A stretch of 59,729 bases of DNA from Halobacteroidaceae bacterium (GTDB lineage: Bacteria; Bacillota; Halanaerobiia; B1SED10-174), in NCBI GenBank assembly GCA_003551665.1, contig PUNE01000064.1:1-59729 (forward strand). Reading direction: 5' to 3'. The notes beneath the pieces were generated by a model that saw only the letters and a list, made by a program, of their open reading frames with translations, did no database searches and was not told the DNA's origin. A program made the position numbers and the translations under genes. Position 1 is the first letter of the stretch. Each line of letters begins with the position of its first letter. This document shows positions 24,892 through 34,451 of this stretch, one piece after another.

Positions 24892-26397
24892 GTGAAAAGG
24901 TTTTGGATTGTGTTGAGTATGCTGTTATTGATTATCTCCCTGCTTACGGTTTCTACAGTGGCAGCCAATGAGGTTATTATTGGCTCTCCTGCTGATGCCA
25001 GGACCCTTTTTGCCATGAAATTTATTGATCTTGCAACCCACGACCCAATTTCCAATATTTACGATCCCCTGATTACCCGAGACCGGGAAACCATGGAATA
25101 TATCGGGCACCTGGCGAAAGGTTGGGAAGTGCTTGATGATTTAACCTGGGAATTTTATCTGAATGAAGGTATTAAGTTCCACAATGGGGCTCCTTTTAAT
25201 GCTGAAGCAGTTAAATTTACCATCGATTATATCAATGATCCTGACAATGAAATGGCTTACCGGGGTAGGTACTCACCCATCCACACAGTTGAAATCATGG
25301 ACGAATATACTGTCCGGTTCCACACCACAGAACCCATGCCGATTCTCCTGGATAGATTAACTTCCTGTTATATCCTTGAACCGGGTTATGTCACCGAATT
25401 TGGTGAAACTCATGCCTCGCTTAATCCCATTGGAACTGGACCCTACAAGTTTGTCGAATGGGTCCAGAATCAGGAAATTGTCATGGAAAGGTTTGAAGAT
25501 TACTGGATGGGAACTCCAGAGGTAGAAAGGGTTATTTTCCGCCCCATTCCTGAATTTTCTACCCGGGTTGCAGCGCTTTTAGTTGGGGAGATCCACGTAA
25601 TTCGTGATGTTCCGGGTCACATGGTTGCAAGGGTAGATAGCGGGCGCAGGACGGAAGTTAGAGGTATTCCCAGTTCCCGTGTAAACTATATTGCCCTTGT
25701 AAACTTCCAGGAAGGTCCAATGCAAAGCAAAGAGGTTCGCCAGGCTTTAAACTATGCTGTAAATGTTCAAGAGTTAATTGATTTTGTTCTTGACGGGAGT
25801 GCAACCCAGATGGCTGGACCTCTTTCTGTAATAAATCCGGATCATGATCCCAGCCTTGAACCCTATCCTTATGACCCGGAAAAAGCTGTTCAAATGATCA
25901 GGGATGCTGGCTATGAGCCAACCCAACTCAGCTTCACCCTTGATAGCCCGGATGGAAGATACCCTCAGGATAGGGAAGTAGCTATGGCTATCGCTGATCA
26001 ATTAAGGGAAATAGGAATTAATGTTTCGGTCAGGGTAAATGAATGGGGGACTCACCTGGACAGGATAATAAACCGCAACACAGGTGAAATGTTCCTGCTG
26101 GGCTGGGGACCGGCTTTCAATGCCCAGGGGACAATTGAATCCCTCATGGTAACAGACCGAACCTATAGTGGTTTTGGGCTGTCCTGGTTAGATGAGATGG
26201 TAGCAAAGGCAGTGGGACTGGTGGATCCGGATGAAATGCGGGAAGCCTGGGATGAAATCCAACAACTGGTTTATGATGAAGCACCCTGGATTTTCCTGTG
26301 GCAACAGCATGACCTTTGGGGTGTTAATTCTGATCTGGATTGGACTCCGAGGGCAGATGAAAGGGTTCTCGGTTTTGAAATGCGCTGGAACGATTAA
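24892..26397 (+). CDS. peptide/nickel-type ABC transporter substrate-binding protein
   Basis: A 501-residue SBP_bac_5 family protein with a Sec signal peptide (cleaved after VAA, about residue 25) and no lipobox, so soluble in the periplasm. Typical segments are DPLITRDRETMEYIGHLAKGWEV, 'WEFYLNEGIKFHNGAPFNAEAV' and RQALNYAVNVQELI. Ligands of the family include di- and oligopeptides, glutathione, opines and nickel chelates; none can be chosen here. GTG start with AAGGAG upstream. First gene of an operon with two permeases. Confidence 0.9.
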   Translation: MKRFWIVLSMLLLIISLLTVSTVAANEVIIGSPADARTLFAMKFIDLATHDPISNIYDPLITRDRETMEYIGHLAKGWEVLDDLTWEFYLNEGIKFHNGAPFNAEAVKFTIDYINDPDNEMAYRGRYSPIHTVEIMDEYTVRFHTTEPMPILLDRLTSCYILEPGYVTEFGETHASLNPIGTGPYKFVEWVQNQEIVMERFEDYWMGTPEVERVIFRPIPEFSTRVAALLVGEIHVIRDVPGHMVARVDSGRRTEVRGIPSSRVNYIALVNFQEGPMQSKEVRQALNYAVNVQELIDFVLDGSATQMAGPLSVINPDHDPSLEPYPYDPEKAVQMIRDAGYEPTQLSFTLDSPDGRYPQDREVAMAIADQLREIGINVSVRVNEWGTHLDRIINRNTGEMFLLGWGPAFNAQGTIESLMVTDRTYSGFGLSWLDEMVAKAVGLVDPDEMREAWDEIQQLVYDEAPWIFLWQQHDLWGVNSDLDWTPRADERVLGFEMRWND

Positions 26398-26447
26398 ACT
26401 GATACAAGCTTCCTGAAAAAGAACTCCTTTCGGGAGGGGGATAGGAT

Positions 26448-27365
26448 ATGCAGAGGTACCTGGTCAAAAGAATATTCCAGATGTTGATAGTGGTCTTCCT
26501 TGCCCTTACAGCTGTTTTTTTCATGCAATTTTTAGCAGGAGATCCGGTGATATTGCTCCTCCCGATGGATGCAACATTCGAGGAAATTGCAGAAATGAGG
26601 GAAAGACTGGGATTTGATGATTCTATTTTTGTCCAGTATTTCCGCTTTGTTTCCAGGGCCCTGCAGGGAGATTTCGGGCCTTCATTGCGGCATCCCCAGA
26701 CTGCTATTCAACTTGTCCTTTCCCGGGTCCCGGCAACTCTGGAACTGGCCTTGATAGCTGTTGTTGTATCTTTGCTTGTGGCCATTCCAATTGGAGTTAT
26801 TTCCGCTGCGTTTAGGGGTTCCTGGTTTGATCAGGTGGCCATTGTTGTTACCGTTTTCGGGCAGGCTGTTCCGGGGTTCTGGCTGGGCATTATGTTGATC
26901 CTGTTTTTTTCAGTAACCCTGGAATGGCTGCCTACAGGAGGGAGGGGAGAATTAAACAACTTAATTCTCCCCATAATTACCCTAACTGCTTTTTATGCTG
27001 CTCGGTTTGCCCGGATGACCCGTTCTACCGTGCTTGATGTTTTAAATACTGATTATATCAGGACAGCCAGGGCCAAGGGGCTTTCTGAAAGAAGGGTTTT
27101 GTATAAGCATGCCCTGCGCAATGCAAGCATTTCCATAATTACCCTCCTTGGTTTACAACTCGGGCAGTTATTGGGCGGTGCTGTTGTAACTGAGACAGTT
27201 TTCTACTGGCCTGGATTGGGTAGGCTCCTGGTTCAATCCCTTTTAAACCGGGATTTTCCTGTTGTATTTACGGGGGTTTTTTTCATTGCCCTTGTTCATG
27301 CCACACTTAATCTGGCCGTTGATCTTTTTTATCTGGTTGTAGACCCGAGGATTTCTTATGATTGA
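26448..27365 (+). CDS. peptide-type ABC transporter permease 1 (DppB-like)
   Basis: A 305-residue permease with six membrane segments. It shows the DppB/OppB pattern: N-terminal YLVKRIFQMLIVVFLALTAV, then 'VVSLLVAIPIGVISA', and the coupling segment YIRTARAKGLSERRVLYKHALRNA. It forms a heterodimeric channel with the next gene product. GGGAGGGGG lies upstream of the ATG. The gap to the binding-protein gene is 50 bases. Confidence 0.92.
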   Translation: MQRYLVKRIFQMLIVVFLALTAVFFMQFLAGDPVILLLPMDATFEEIAEMRERLGFDDSIFVQYFRFVSRALQGDFGPSLRHPQTAIQLVLSRVPATLELALIAVVVSLLVAIPIGVISAAFRGSWFDQVAIVVTVFGQAVPGFWLGIMLILFFSVTLEWLPTGGRGELNNLILPIITLTAFYAARFARMTRSTVLDVLNTDYIRTARAKGLSERRVLYKHALRNASISIITLLGLQLGQLLGGAVVTETVFYWPGLGRLLVQSLLNRDFPVVFTGVFFIALVHATLNLAVDLFYLVVDPRISYD

Positions 27366-27450
27366 TTCCCCGAATAAGTTTTTTGGAAATGAGTAAATTG
27401 AAAGGAGAGAAGGTGCCTCCCCTTTTTACGGGGTTTGTGCCGAATGGCCT

Positions 27451-28284
27451 ATGACCTGGTGGTTTAAAAAACTGATCAAGAGCCCTACGGGTATGCTGGG
27501 TTTTGCAATTGTACTGATCGTAATTATTTCCAGTCTTTTTGCTCCTTTTATTGCTCCTTCCGATCCCAATCAGGCCAACCGGCCCAACCGCCTGCAGCCC
27601 CCTGGGTCTCCGGGACATATATTTGGAACTGATCAGCATGGTCGGGACCTTTTTTCCCGGGTAATTTTTGGGGCCAGGATTTCCCTTTTTGTTGGCCTGG
27701 TAACGGTGTTAATTGCTGGAACCATTGGGACTGTTGTGGGGTTATTTTCGGGGTATTTTGGCAAATGGCTGGATTCGGTGATCATGCGCCTGGTGGATGT
27801 CTGGCTGAGCTTCCCTTTTATTCTCCTGGCCTTAATAATCAATGCAATTCTGGGAATGGGACTGCGAAACGTGGTTATTACCCTGATAATTACAGGCTGG
27901 GTTATTTTTGCCCGGCTGGTAAGAGGGGAGGTTTTGGCCTTAAAAAATAGGGATTATATTCAGGCTGCAAAAGCGCTAGGCCAATCGGAGTTAAAGATAA
28001 TATTCTTCCATATCCTACCCAATGTTTTTACCCCAATTATTATTATTTCCTCCTTGCAGATTTCCCAGATAATAATTGCGGAGGCAACAATTAGTTTTTT
28101 GGGGTTTGGAGTCCAACCACCGACTGCTGCCTGGGGGAATATGCTCTCTGATGGGCGGAATTTCCTTTTCAATGCCTGGTGGATGGCTACATTTCCGGGC
28201 TTGGCCCTGGCTTTTACTGCCCTAGGATTGAATCTATTTGGGGATTGGTTAAGGGATACCCTTGATCCTAAAATCAGTAAATAA
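27451..28284 (+). CDS. peptide-type ABC transporter permease 2 (DppC-like)
   Basis: A 277-residue permease of the DppC/OppC type: 'LIKSPTGMLGFAIVLIVI' at the N-terminus, FGTDQHGRDLFSRVIFGAR, and the coupling segment YIQAAKALGQSELKIIFFHILPN. The ATG at 27451 has no strong ribosome binding site. No DppD/DppF-type ATPase gene follows; the operon ends in a terminator, so the ATPases must come from elsewhere or be shared. Confidence 0.9.
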   Translation: MTWWFKKLIKSPTGMLGFAIVLIVIISSLFAPFIAPSDPNQANRPNRLQPPGSPGHIFGTDQHGRDLFSRVIFGARISLFVGLVTVLIAGTIGTVVGLFSGYFGKWLDSVIMRLVDVWLSFPFILLALIINAILGMGLRNVVITLIITGWVIFARLVRGEVLALKNRDYIQAAKALGQSELKIIFFHILPNVFTPIIIISSLQISQIIIAEATISFLGFGVQPPTAAWGNMLSDGRNFLFNAWWMATFPGLALAFTALGLNLFGDWLRDTLDPKISK

Positions 28285-28418
28285 GGAGTTTTAAGGCAAG
28301 GTTTTTTTCGGAAAACATGTTGACCGTAAGAGGGGATTCTCAGAGGAAGGTTGTAATAAAAAAACAATGGGAACCCAAAATTTGGCTTAACAGGCCTTTA
28401 ACAGTAAAGGTTACTAAT

Positions 28419-28442
28419 AAGGAGCAAAAAACTCCTTTTTTT
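28419..28442 (+). terminator. terminator after the peptide importer
   Basis: AAGGAG-CAAAAAA-CTCC(TT) hairpin followed by seven T. Short stem, strong T tail. Confidence 0.7.
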
Positions 28443-28467
28443 ATTTGTACAGGTATCCCTCAGTAAA

Positions 28468-28496
28468 TTTACTTTTATAAGCCATTAAAGTATTAT
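28468..28496 (+). promoter_or_regulatory. sigma-A-type promoter of msrB
   Basis: TTTACT, a 17-base spacer and TATTAT (followed by AATAG), about 33 bases upstream of the msrB start and directly after a terminator. Confidence 0.45.
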
Positions 28497-28528
28497 AATA
28501 GCAGGGTTCAAATAGGGAGGCGATAATA

Positions 28529-29083
28529 ATGTTGTTTGATAATAAACTGTTTTTAACCTTGCTGGTTTTTGCCCTGGGAATTTCTGCCTGGGTTTTCCTG
28601 GGTAATAGATCTTTTGTTACCAGTTTTTCTTCGGGAGAGGGGGAAGCCTTCTCTGATAACGGTTCATCCTGTTTACGCCATTTGACTCCCCTGCAGTTCA
28701 GGGTTACCCAGGAAAAGGGAACTGAACCACCTTTCAACAATGAATACTGGGATCACTACGAGGAAGGGATTTATATTGACGTTGTATCAGGGGAACCCCT
28801 TTTCAGTTCTCGGGATAAATATGATTCCGGGTCAGGCTGGCCGAGTTTTACCAGGCCGCTTGTCCCCGAAAACATTGTTGAAAAGCGGGACCTTTCCTTT
28901 GGTATGATCAGGACAGAGGTTAGAAGCGCGGGAGCCGATTCCCATCTGGGTCATGTTTTCAATGATGGGCCGCAACCAACAGGACTCAGGTATTGCATTA
29001 ACTCCGCTGCTCTTAGATTTGTGCCCAAAGATAGAATGGAAGAGGAAGGGTACGGTGAGTTTTTACCGCATTTAGGAGATTGA
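28529..29083 (+). CDS. msrB: exported peptide-methionine (R)-S-oxide reductase
   Basis: A 184-residue MsrB with an N-terminal signal/anchor helix (residues 6-25), so it acts outside the cytoplasm. The domain shows [18 protein letters not shown], '[20 protein letters not shown]', '[12 protein letters not shown]' and the catalytic [11 protein letters not shown]. The zinc CxxC pairs of some MsrB types are absent; Cys48 (SSCLRH) could be a resolving thiol. It repairs R-methionine sulfoxide in envelope proteins. GGGAGGCG lies upstream of the ATG, and a terminator follows. Confidence 0.92.
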   Translation: MLFDNKLFLTLLVFALGISAWVFLGNRSFVTSFSSGEGEAFSDNGSSCLRHLTPLQFRVTQEKGTEPPFNNEYWDHYEEGIYIDVVSGEPLFSSRDKYDSGSGWPSFTRPLVPENIVEKRDLSFGMIRTEVRSAGADSHLGHVFNDGPQPTGLRYCINSAALRFVPKDRMEEEGYGEFLPHLGD

Positions 29084-29093
29084 AAATAATATT

Positions 29094-29122
29094 TCACCCG
29101 GGTTATCCGGGTGATTTTTTTG
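29094..29122 (+). terminator. terminator of msrB
   Basis: TCACCCGG-GTTAT-CCGGGTGA hairpin followed by seven T. Confidence 0.9.
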
Positions 29123-29202
29123 GAAAATGGAAAAAAATCACCCCTTTTTTCAATAAGTTGGGTTATAATTGAAGGGGTTAATAATGTTTTTGAAGTAGAG
29201 GG

Positions 29203-29835
29203 GTGAATGGTGTGTTGAGGGGAGAAAACCTGGGGTTTAGATATGGAGAAAAGGAGTTATTTTCCAACCTGGATTTATCCCTGGGAAAAGGGGAAGTCCT
29301 GGGTGTAACTGGAAAATCGGGAAGTGGGAAATCCTCCTTGCTTTTTGTCCTTAGTGGACTCAGAAGGCCCTGGCAGGGAAAAGTTGAGTTTAAGGGTTTT
29401 GATCTGTGGTCATCAGAAAAGAAGCGCCTTGCCCTCAGGCGCAGGGAATTTGGGTTTGTTTTTCAACAGCATTTTTTGATTAATTACATGAACGTTCTGG
29501 AAAACGTTATGGTTACCCAGGAAGAACCCGGAATGGGAAGAGATAAAGCCCTGGAAATTTTGGGTTTTCTGGAACTTAGAGGACTGGAAAATTCCTTTCC
29601 CTACGAGCTTTCCGTGGGCCAGAGGCAGAGAGTTGCAGTGGCCCGGGCTTTTATGAATAATCCCGCTATTATTTTTGCTGATGAGCCAACTGCCTCCCTG
29701 GACCAGGAAAATGCACGTACAGTTGTCAGGCTTCTGGAGGAATATCGGGAGAAGCAGGGTTCAAGTATGGTGTTTGTAACCCACGACCGGTCTCTGGTCA
29801 GGGGATTTGACCGGTTAATTGAGTTTGGGGTTTAG
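29203..29835 (+). CDS. ABC transporter ATPase, LolD/MacB type
   Basis: A 210-residue ATPase with Walker A GKSGSGKSS, signature ELSVGQRQRVAVARAFM, Walker B IIFADEPTASLD and H-loop VFVTHD. The type matches MacB/LolD/FtsE-like proteins that work with FtsX-like permeases by mechanotransmission, moving lipoproteins, peptides or drugs out of the inner membrane. GTG start after GAGGGG. Two FtsX-like permease genes follow at 8 bases and then overlapping, forming one operon. Confidence 0.88.
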   Translation: MNGVLRGENLGFRYGEKELFSNLDLSLGKGEVLGVTGKSGSGKSSLLFVLSGLRRPWQGKVEFKGFDLWSSEKKRLALRRREFGFVFQQHFLINYMNVLENVMVTQEEPGMGRDKALEILGFLELRGLENSFPYELSVGQRQRVAVARAFMNNPAIIFADEPTASLDQENARTVVRLLEEYREKQGSSMVFVTHDRSLVRGFDRLIEFGV

Positions 29836-29843
29836 GAGAAAAA

Positions 29844-30950
29844 ATGTATAATATTTGGCTGTATTTTATGAGAAAAAAGGGAATAGTGATAGGGATTCTA
29901 ATTATCATGGCCCTGGGTGTTTCCAGTGGGCTTTTGATTTCCGCAATATTAGGATCATTTGAGAATACCCGGAGCAGGATTTCCGGCATTGGGCGGGACT
30001 GGGTTGAAATCAGGCAACCTGCTTCCCCTTACCCCGGAGATAAAATTACACCCCCTGGGGTGGACAAAACTGTGGAAGCTCCTTTTATCAGTCTCGGCTA
30101 TCCCCTGCTGGGAACTGCTTTTTCATCTTTCCTGGTATATGGTCTGGAAGAAAAGGACCGGGATTATATTCTGGATTTTCTGGATTTGAACCTTGTTGCA
30201 GGTCAGTTTCCCAAAAAAACCCACGAAATTGCCCTTCCCCGGGCAATGCTAAACGCAAAAAAACTTGTGGTGGGTGACCTCTGGCGGGAAGAGGGGCGTT
30301 ATTTTTCCCGAGGAGAATATCGAATTGTGGGGGCACTGGAGGGAGAACACTGGATTGGGTTAATGGGCTCAGGCTTGGAAGATGATAGGGATGTCTTCTT
30401 CTCAACGATTGTTTTTTCTGCCGATGCCAGGGAAATGGAAAAAACCCTGGCTGAGGAAATAAAAGGTTCCCCTTTTCCCAATGTAATTGGACCTCTGAGC
30501 CTGCAGCATTCCTGGCAGGAAAGCTACCGAGGGTTTATTATAATTTCCTGGGCCATTACGGTAGGGATCGCCCTGGTCATTTCAATAATCCTGGCCCTGG
30601 TTTCTGGAGCGGAATTTAAAAATCGCCGTAGTGAAATTGTCATTTTATCCATAATTGGTTATCCCCGGAGTTTTCTTTACCTGAGAACGGTTTTTGAGCT
30701 TGCCGTAAAGGCTTTTGGAGGCTGGGTTCTGGGATTAATTCTTGCCCTGGGGCTGGTCAGTTTTTTAAATCAGAGTTTTTTCTCTCCCATGGGCATGACT
30801 ACTGGGGTTGATCTGTTCCCTGTTTTAATCAGCCTGCTTATTCCCGGGGCAGTTATTTTGGTTAATTTCTGGCTGCTTGTTAAAACGTTCAGAGGTGATC
30901 CCCTGAAACTCTTGGATGATTTTGGGGCTCAGAGGAAGGAGGGGTTTTGA
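29844..30950 (+). CDS. FtsX-like ABC permease 1
   Basis: A 368-residue protein with one N-terminal membrane helix (about 13-34), a large periplasmic domain (about 35-225) and three C-terminal helices with the FtsX segment RSEIVILSIIGYPRSFLYLR. This is the layout of LolC/E and MacB-type subunits. The start is 8 bases after the ATPase gene. The cargo is not evident; in a diderm, lipoprotein release is one option, peptide or antibiotic efflux another. Confidence 0.85.
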   Translation: MYNIWLYFMRKKGIVIGILIIMALGVSSGLLISAILGSFENTRSRISGIGRDWVEIRQPASPYPGDKITPPGVDKTVEAPFISLGYPLLGTAFSSFLVYGLEEKDRDYILDFLDLNLVAGQFPKKTHEIALPRAMLNAKKLVVGDLWREEGRYFSRGEYRIVGALEGEHWIGLMGSGLEDDRDVFFSTIVFSADAREMEKTLAEEIKGSPFPNVIGPLSLQHSWQESYRGFIIISWAITVGIALVISIILALVSGAEFKNRRSEIVILSIIGYPRSFLYLRTVFELAVKAFGGWVLGLILALGLVSFLNQSFFSPMGMTTGVDLFPVLISLLIPGAVILVNFWLLVKTFRGDPLKLLDDFGAQRKEGF

Positions 30951-30951
30951 G

Positions 30952-31938
30952 GTGAAATGGTTTCTTTACCTGAAAAGAAATCCCCGCCAGGTCCTGGCCC
31001 TTTTTATCTGCAGTTTTCTTGCCCTCTTTTCTTTTTTTATCCTGGAATTATTAGGAACTTCCCTGGATACGGATAAAGAGAGTTATATTGAAGTGTATAA
31101 GAGTCTTAGTGTAATTACCCCTCGAACGGCAGATTATCCTTTCGAATCCGAAATGATACCCATACGGGAGCGTGGCTTACCTGTTAAACTGGTTTTTGGA
31201 ACCGGGCGATTACCCCTTTTCGAGGTTAACGAGAAAAATTCCAGGGAATTATTTGGTTACCTGGGGTTTTTTCCCAATGTAACCCAGACGGGTGTATTGT
31301 ACATTAACAGGAACGCATTCTTTGCGGTGCAGGAAGCGGGAGGGTTGCCCGAAAATCTTACCCTTAACCAGGTTGAGTTTCTGGAAAAGGGGCCAAAACT
31401 GGGGATTAGAGTTGTGGAAGAAGAACCATCCGGTGCCTATGCTGTACCAGCTTCTTTTTCTCCCGACCACCAGCAATTCTGGGTTCAGGATTATGCCGGA
31501 GAGCTGCAAAAAGTTAGAGATGAAAACATTTTTGTAAATAACCTGATGAAGATTTTAAACTGGACGGTATTTTTTGTTCTCTCCCTGGGTACCGGAACCC
31601 TTGTTTTTTTTAATATGCGTTCTAGGATTCGTGAATTATCCATACTCCAGGTTATCGGCTATTCCCCGAGACTAACCATAAGCATGGCTCTTGCTGGCTA
31701 TTCCCTGGTTATTTTAACAGGGAGTTTTATGGGAGGGATCCTGGGCTGGGCTGCCGGGATGACTTTGATTCAGGCTTTGATTCCCGGGGGGATGGAGTGG
31801 TTTTGGCCTGGGATACTGAGTTATTATTTTATTCTTTTTCCCCTGGGCCTCCTTTTAGTGGGAGGGCTTGTGGGATTGAAAACATTTTTGAGCCAGGACC
31901 CGATTGTTATAATCGAAAAAGCAGGAGAAATAATATAG
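30952..31938 (+). CDS. FtsX-like ABC permease 2
   Basis: A 328-residue protein with the same four-helix topology as its neighbour: N-terminal helix (about 12-32), periplasmic domain, and FtsX segment RIRELSILQVIGYSPRLTIS before the last helices. I chose GTG 30952, which has AAGGAGGGG 7 bases upstream, over TTG 30916 within the previous gene. It likely forms a heterodimer with permease 1. Confidence 0.85.
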   Translation: MKWFLYLKRNPRQVLALFICSFLALFSFFILELLGTSLDTDKESYIEVYKSLSVITPRTADYPFESEMIPIRERGLPVKLVFGTGRLPLFEVNEKNSRELFGYLGFFPNVTQTGVLYINRNAFFAVQEAGGLPENLTLNQVEFLEKGPKLGIRVVEEEPSGAYAVPASFSPDHQQFWVQDYAGELQKVRDENIFVNNLMKILNWTVFFVLSLGTGTLVFFNMRSRIRELSILQVIGYSPRLTISMALAGYSLVILTGSFMGGILGWAAGMTLIQALIPGGMEWFWPGILSYYFILFPLGLLLVGGLVGLKTFLSQDPIVIIEKAGEII

Positions 31939-32219
31939 CCCGGGGGAGACCTCTAGGTTTTTGTCTAACTTTATTAAGTAGACCCTGCCAAAAAGGGAAG
32001 TAAAGTCAATTAGCCTGTTCCGAGAATATTGGGTTTTTGTCAAAGAGTATAAAGGCTCTTTTTTGTTCTCCGCCAGGTAGAAAACCTGCATAAAAGAAGA
32101 GTTTTTTTATTGAAAGATTTTTATTTGACCGGAAAACACGAACGTGATAAGATAATAATAGAAAATTGTTCGGATTAAAATCCATTTTTTACTTATTTTC
32201 TTAAGGAGGGGAATTCCCG

Positions 32220-33323
32220 GTGAATACAGTAGAAAAAGCCCTGATGCACGGATTGTTTGTCCACCTGCACCACAATATTGATCAGGCAATTGATTTTGGC
32301 CAGCTGGAGGAATTGAATAAGCAGGTGAACCAGATGTGGCCTGGAGCCCTGCTCGTGGGCCCGCAGGATAATGATGACGCTGCAGTTTTTAAATTTCCTG
32401 AAATGGAAGGTCTTTTTGTGGCCAAAATGGAAAGCCATTGTTCTCCCGGGGTTCCTCGTCCCTATGATGCTGCAGCTACCGGAGCAGGAGGGGCAATGCG
32501 TGATGTTGTAGCAATGGGTGCCCGTCCCCTTTTCCTTCTCGACTTTATTGGAACCAGACCCCTTGACCAGGAAGTTCTGGTTGGCCCCTGTGGTTTTAAG
32601 GGGGTTTGCGATTGCGGAGAGTGCAAGGCCATGACCAGTGCGGAAAGATTAAATTTAATAGTTAAGGGCGTTAAGGATATGTGCCAGGCAATGGACGTTT
32701 TTGTTGTCGGTGGAGGGCTATCAACTTCCTTTAGCGACATTGTTCCCGCCATTGTTGTTGCAGTTGTTGGAAAAATGGTTACAAAAGAGCCCCTTACAAA
32801 ACCGGCAAAAAAAGCCGGACACCGACTAATAGTTGTGGGAGAAACTGGTCGAGATGGAAATGATACCCTTTACCGGGCTGGACTGGTTGATGAAATGCGT
32901 CCCGCCATGGCCCTTTTCCAGCAGGAACGCCGTGTTATGGACGCCACAATTGAAGCCTTCAAGACCGGGAAAATAAAAGCCTGTTCGGACCTTGGGGCGG
33001 CAGGAATAGGAGCAGCGGTTTCTGAATCGGCAAGATTCGGAGGGTTAGGGGCAGAAGTTGACCTGACCAATGTTCCCGTTCAGACCACTGAAATCACCCC
33101 CGAGGAAATCCTGATATGTGAAACTCAGGGGCGCATGCTTTTACACGTTGAACCAGAAGATGTAGAAGAGATTTTGCAAATAATAAGGAGCAGGGGGGTC
33201 CAGGCAGAAGAAATCGGGGAAATAACTGACGGGGACAGAGAAATTTTCCGTTACTCTGGAAAGGTTATTGCAGAGATTCCCAATGAGCCCACGCCCCAGA
33301 TGATAGAAGAGTTAAAGAAATAA
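32220..33323 (+). CDS. AIR-synthase-related / PurL half-size protein with Cys cluster
   Basis: A 367-residue protein of the PurM/PurL/SelD/ThiL/HypE ATP-binding superfamily. Segments such as DNDDAAVFKF, 'PYDAAATGAGGAMRDVVAMGARP' and DLGAAGIGAAVSESARFGG follow one half of the phosphoribosylformylglycinamidine synthase PurL, but PurL is twice this length. An unusual insert at about 121-137, GPCGFKGVCDCGECKAM, has four Cys in C-x6-C-x-C-x2-C spacing and could hold an Fe-S cluster or zinc. No pur genes are near. Members of the superfamily make or use acyl-phosphate or phosphorylated amide intermediates; the substrate is unknown. GTG start with AAGGAGGGG upstream; monocistronic. Confidence 0.75.
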   Translation: MNTVEKALMHGLFVHLHHNIDQAIDFGQLEELNKQVNQMWPGALLVGPQDNDDAAVFKFPEMEGLFVAKMESHCSPGVPRPYDAAATGAGGAMRDVVAMGARPLFLLDFIGTRPLDQEVLVGPCGFKGVCDCGECKAMTSAERLNLIVKGVKDMCQAMDVFVVGGGLSTSFSDIVPAIVVAVVGKMVTKEPLTKPAKKAGHRLIVVGETGRDGNDTLYRAGLVDEMRPAMALFQQERRVMDATIEAFKTGKIKACSDLGAAGIGAAVSESARFGGLGAEVDLTNVPVQTTEITPEEILICETQGRMLLHVEPEDVEEILQIIRSRGVQAEEIGEITDGDREIFRYSGKVIAEIPNEPTPQMIEELKK

Positions 33324-33329
33324 AAGAGA

Positions 33330-33360
33330 ACCGGGGTGCAAAACGCACCCCGGTTTTTTG
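33330..33360 (+). terminator. terminator of the AIR-synthase-related gene
   Basis: ACCGGGGTGC / GCACCCCGGT perfect 10-bp stem followed by TTTTTT. Confidence 0.95.
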
Positions 33361-33416
33361 GTTGTAAAGTTTTTTTGGGTATATTAGATCCTGCAAATTC
33401 TTATTCAAAGAACCGC

Positions 33417-34451
33417 TTATCTGGATCTTCTCAATCCGATGGCTTCATTTTGAACAATGCCCCTCAAAAGCCTTCCAAGGATATCGGATCCCGTTATTAC
33501 TTTTTTTTGGGCTCCCCAGACCAGAATAATATCCTCGTCTATTACATCGTCGGCCCCGTGTTGGGGATGGACCTTCAGACGTTGAATTGTCCGCCCCAGT
33601 GGAGTTTTTTCGTCTTCTACAATAATAGGCCGATGGCAGTACCGGTAGGGATTAAAAAATTCAAAATTAAAAAGGGCTTCCCGGATGAACCGGTCAGAAT
33701 CTATGACCATTTTTGGCTGTTCTTCAGCATCAATTATTACGACCCATTTTTTCCGGGATTCCTGGATTTTTTGCAGGAATTCATCCCCGGGGTCGGGGCT
33801 GATTGCAGGGAAAACAGGCCGGTTACTTTCAAAATCAAGCTGGATAATGCTCCTGGGGTCAAGGGGTTCACCCTCGGCAACAAGAGGCAGGTCATCCAGA
33901 GCAAGGAAATTCAGGGCGCCCTTTCCTTCCATTCGGTTTATTTCTGTTTCCCGGGCCTCCATGTGCATTTTTATCAATTCCCGCAAATCTTTTTCCCGCA
34001 AAAATGGGATCGTTTCTTCTCCCAACCAGCGGTCCAGAATAAGTGCAGTTGGTTTGGCGATGGGAAAAAGGATAAACTGATAGAGTCTTAACAGGGGTGA
34101 TAATAGTGCCCCTATTTTTATTGCTCGCCGGGAAAAATAAGCCTGGGGGATGATTTCTCCAACTATTGTAATTAAAACAGTGGAGAATAGAAAGGCGCTT
34201 ACCCCAGCGAGGACGGATCCTGAAAGAAGGGCCAGAAGAACATTGACTGAAACATTTGCCCAGAGGATTGTTACCAGTAAAAAATTGGCATCCTGTCTCA
34301 AATTTAACACTTTTTTTGCATCAGGATTATCCTTTGCTGCTTCCAATTCCAGGCGCATTTTGCTTATACTGAAATAAGCTAGATTTAGGCCGGATAAGGT
34401 TGCGGATTGGGAAAGGCATATGATAATTCCAATCCAGATAAGCAGGGTCAT
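33417..34451 (-). CDS. CNNM/CorC-type membrane protein (DUF21) with divergent CBS region
   Basis: A 344-residue protein. Residues about 1-130 carry several membrane segments of the DUF21/CNNM type (SQSATLSGLNLAYFSISKMRLE, 'FLLVTILWANVSVNVLLALL', TIVGEIIPQAYF, the last matching the GEIxPK motif of the family). The remainder is cytoplasmic and corresponds to the CBS pair, though poorly conserved (KKWVVIIDAEEQPKMVID; HPQHGADDVIDEDIILVWG). Relatives mediate Mg2+/Co2+ transport or resistance. I chose ATG 34451, which has GGGAGGGG 5 bases upstream, over 34499. It is convergent with the PurL-like gene. Confidence 0.82.
   Translation of the reverse strand: MTLLIWIGIIICLSQSATLSGLNLAYFSISKMRLELEAAKDNPDAKKVLNLRQDANFLLVTILWANVSVNVLLALLSGSVLAGVSAFLFSTVLITIVGEIIPQAYFSRRAIKIGALLSPLLRLYQFILFPIAKPTALILDRWLGEETIPFLREKDLRELIKMHMEARETEINRMEGKGALNFLALDDLPLVAEGEPLDPRSIIQLDFESNRPVFPAISPDPGDEFLQKIQESRKKWVVIIDAEEQPKMVIDSDRFIREALFNFEFFNPYRYCHRPIIVEDEKTPLGRTIQRLKVHPQHGADDVIDEDIILVWGAQKKVITGSDILGRLLRGIVQNEAIGLRRSR

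Noticed and set aside
33336-34091. 251-codon plus-strand frame opposite the CNNM-like gene
   Set aside because: Phe/Gln/Pro-rich, no ribosome binding site; the minus strand encodes a recognisable membrane protein.
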